Assembly (NCBI GenBank): GCA_963722175.1
Contig: CAVRKA010000005.1
Location: 73,222 to 137,221 of the forward strand
DNA length: 64,000 nt
Source: WHSW01 sp963722175
GTDB taxonomy: Bacteria > Actinomycetota > Thermoleophilia > Solirubrobacterales > 70-9
Direction of reading: 5' to 3'
How positions within the stretch are numbered: position 1 is the stretch's first letter; every line of letters begins with the position of its first letter. Position numbers and translations under genes: made by a program. Positions 62,557 to 64,000 of the stretch are shown here, in pieces. The notes beneath the pieces were generated by a model. The model had not been told where the DNA came from, searched no databases, and saw nothing but the letters and a program-made list of their open reading frames with translations.

Positions 62557-64000
62557 CCGGAACGTCGTCCTGAAGCGGATGCGACACAGCCCAGAGCCAT
62601 CGACATCCAGGGGTGGCTCCCGCTTCTGTTCTTCGTCTCAGGATTCGCGGCTCTCCTCTACCAAGTCATCTGGCAACGGGCGCTGTTCGCGATTTTCGGC
62701 GTGAACGTGAAGTCGGTCACGATCGTGGTGACCGGTTTCCTGCTCGGTCTCGGTCTGGGCAGCTTGGTTGGTGGACGCCTTTCGACGGGTCCTCCGCAGT
62801 ACAGCCTCGGAGCCTTCGGTGTCCTGGAGCTGGGCATAGGCTGCATAGGCTGGAATTCCCTTGCCCTCTTCAAACTGGTTGACCGGGTCACGATGGATTC
62901 CGCCGGATGGATCCGGTCGCTATCTAGTTTTGCGGCTGTCCTGCTGCCGACACTTCTCATGGGTGCCACGCTTCCGCTCCTTGTTGCCTACAGTGCTCGC
63001 CTCTCTGGCAACGTAGGAAGGTCGGTGGGTTCGCTCTACGCGGTCAACACCGCCGGATCTGCCGTCGGAGCCTTTGCCAAGTTGTCTTCTATCTTGTATG
63101 GCGGGCAGTTGGTCAAAAGCGGATCATTGAGGCTCGCCGCGACCCTCTAATCTGTCTGTGGGAGCAGTGACCCTGTTCGTCTGGAAAGTACTCAGGCCGG
63201 ACGTCGACCGTCTAGGATACCGACTGGGGGGCACTTGGAAAGACCTGTTGCCGGAGCAGTTGAAGATCGGGCGGCCTGACCGACCAGAGACGCTACGATC
63301 CTCGAGCGCCGCGGTCTTGGCCGCGACGTTCTTTCTTTCCCGGAAGTGCCGGTTTGGGGTTTGAAGTGATCTGGACCCACGAGTTCTCAACGCTCCTCGG
63401 AAGCACGAGCGAGTCGATGACGGTCGTTTTTGCGGGGTTTCTCGCGCTCCTGTGCGCTGGGGGGCTTCGTCTGTGGGCGCAGCCGCCGGCTCGCGGGAGA
63501 CCCCCTGAAATACTACGCCATGCTCGAGTGCGGCATTGGCGTCGCAGGCGTCGCCGCAGCATTTGGTCCTACTGAAGTATCAGTCTCTATTCCTCATCGA
63601 GATTCTCCCTCTGCCGACCGCTTCCGATCGTGCGGGGGATCGTCTCGTTGTTCGTTGTCGTCCTGATAATCGGGCCAGCCACGTTCCTCATGGGCGGCAC
63701 TTTGCCGCTCATGTCCGAGGCGGTGAAGGCCTGGGGCTTGCCATCGCGCCAGATCACGGGACTCTACGGTCTCAACACTGCAGGGGCGGCCCTGGGGGCA
63801 CTGTGCTCCCGGGTTGTTTTCTCATCCGGCACCTCGGATTTTCGGGAACGGCGCTGGCGACGATGACAGTCAACTTTGGGGTCGCCATTTCCGGCGTTGC
63901 TGCTGAGGCGGGCGGCTGGGGTAGTCAGGCAGGGCAACAGGCCGGCGCCTCGCGTTGTCGACCCACCGCCGATCGCGCCGACCGAGTCTCCTATTCGAGA
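62557..64000 (+). pseudogene. Fused MFS/spermidine synthase-type membrane protein, frameshifted and cut by window edge
   Basis: The sense runs WLPLLFFVSGFAALLYQVIW, then GVNVKSVTIVVTGFLLGLGL, LLPTLLMGATLPLLVAYSAR and SLYAVNTAGSAVGAF to a frame break near 63060-63150. A second similar half follows: FFLSGSAGLGFEVIWTHEFS (about 63330), VVFAGFLALL, YYAMLECGIGVAGVAAAFGP, LIIGPATFLMGGTLPLMSEA and GLYGLNTAGAALGALCS, then FFLIRHLGFSGTALATMTVN near 63820. These are the two membrane halves of the large spermidine-synthase-like MFS proteins; the C-terminal synthase domain would lie beyond the window. Three to five frameshifts. No clear start codon after the TGA at 62554. Confidence 0.55.

Overview
The window is very GC-rich and reads as a chromosomal segment of a high-GC actinobacterium. 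The best fit is Thermoleophilia/Solirubrobacterales. This placement is inferred from gene content (CarD, ClpC, DisA, RadA, a SigH-type sigma factor, type III pantothenate kinase, and a secreted repeat protein of a kind common in that class), the many GTG/TTG starts and the four-base ATGA/GTGA gene overlaps. I ran no database search.

Positions 1-25.9 kb hold ordinary housekeeping and accessory genes: a truncated methyltransferase; an ABC exporter; uvrC-rapZ-FkbM methyltransferase; a frameshifted secreted repeat protein; crotonase, cupredoxin lipoprotein and MaoC genes; a three-gene TadE/TadE/TadG-like cluster whose last protein is fused to two peptidoglycan hydrolases; a phosphate transport operon (pit plus a DUF47 regulator) with membrane proteins; wecB; a hydrolase; pterin dehydratase; a BtuF-like protein; a rhomboid protease; two ECF sigma factor loci; a PlsC-GpsA fusion; a cupin; and a maleylacetate reductase-like enzyme.

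From 25.9 to 56.5 kb the minus strand carries a block that matches, in order, the folK-dus-lysS-clpC-radA-disA-ispD-ispF-cysS-rlmB-sigH region of Bacillus subtilis. Read in the direction of transcription it is folK, coaX, dus, greA, lysS, clpC, radA, disA, carD, ispD, ispF, cysS, rlmB, sigH and tRNA-Thr. It is interrupted by mostly plus-strand lineage-specific genes: lipid enzymes at 29.5-34.0 kb, DUF389 and a small membrane protein at 35.4-36.5 kb, a secreted-protein island at 40.6-46.8 kb, and single genes near 49.6 and 55.2 kb. Two copies of one intergenic hairpin element sit at convergent gene ends (36.55 and 55.98 kb).

At about 56.52 kb the character changes abruptly. folK loses its first residues exactly where a methyltransferase fragment of the opposite strand begins. 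Every recognisable protein to the right (methyltransferase, two membrane glycosyltransferase-type proteins, an HTTM-like protein, a fused MFS/spermidine-synthase-type membrane protein) is broken by several frameshifts, although its residues still look conserved. Palindromic repeats resembling those of other phyla appear, and base composition drops after 60.4 kb. The last 7.5 kb is therefore probably an assembly chimera or low-accuracy sequence from another organism; a real but decayed genomic island is the alternative.

The most interesting biology is the TadG-like/VanY/lytic transglycosylase fusion, the PlsC-GpsA fusion, the repeated hairpin element, the homing-nuclease-like gene that ends inside tRNA-Thr, and several genes whose best start codon is ATT or ATC.
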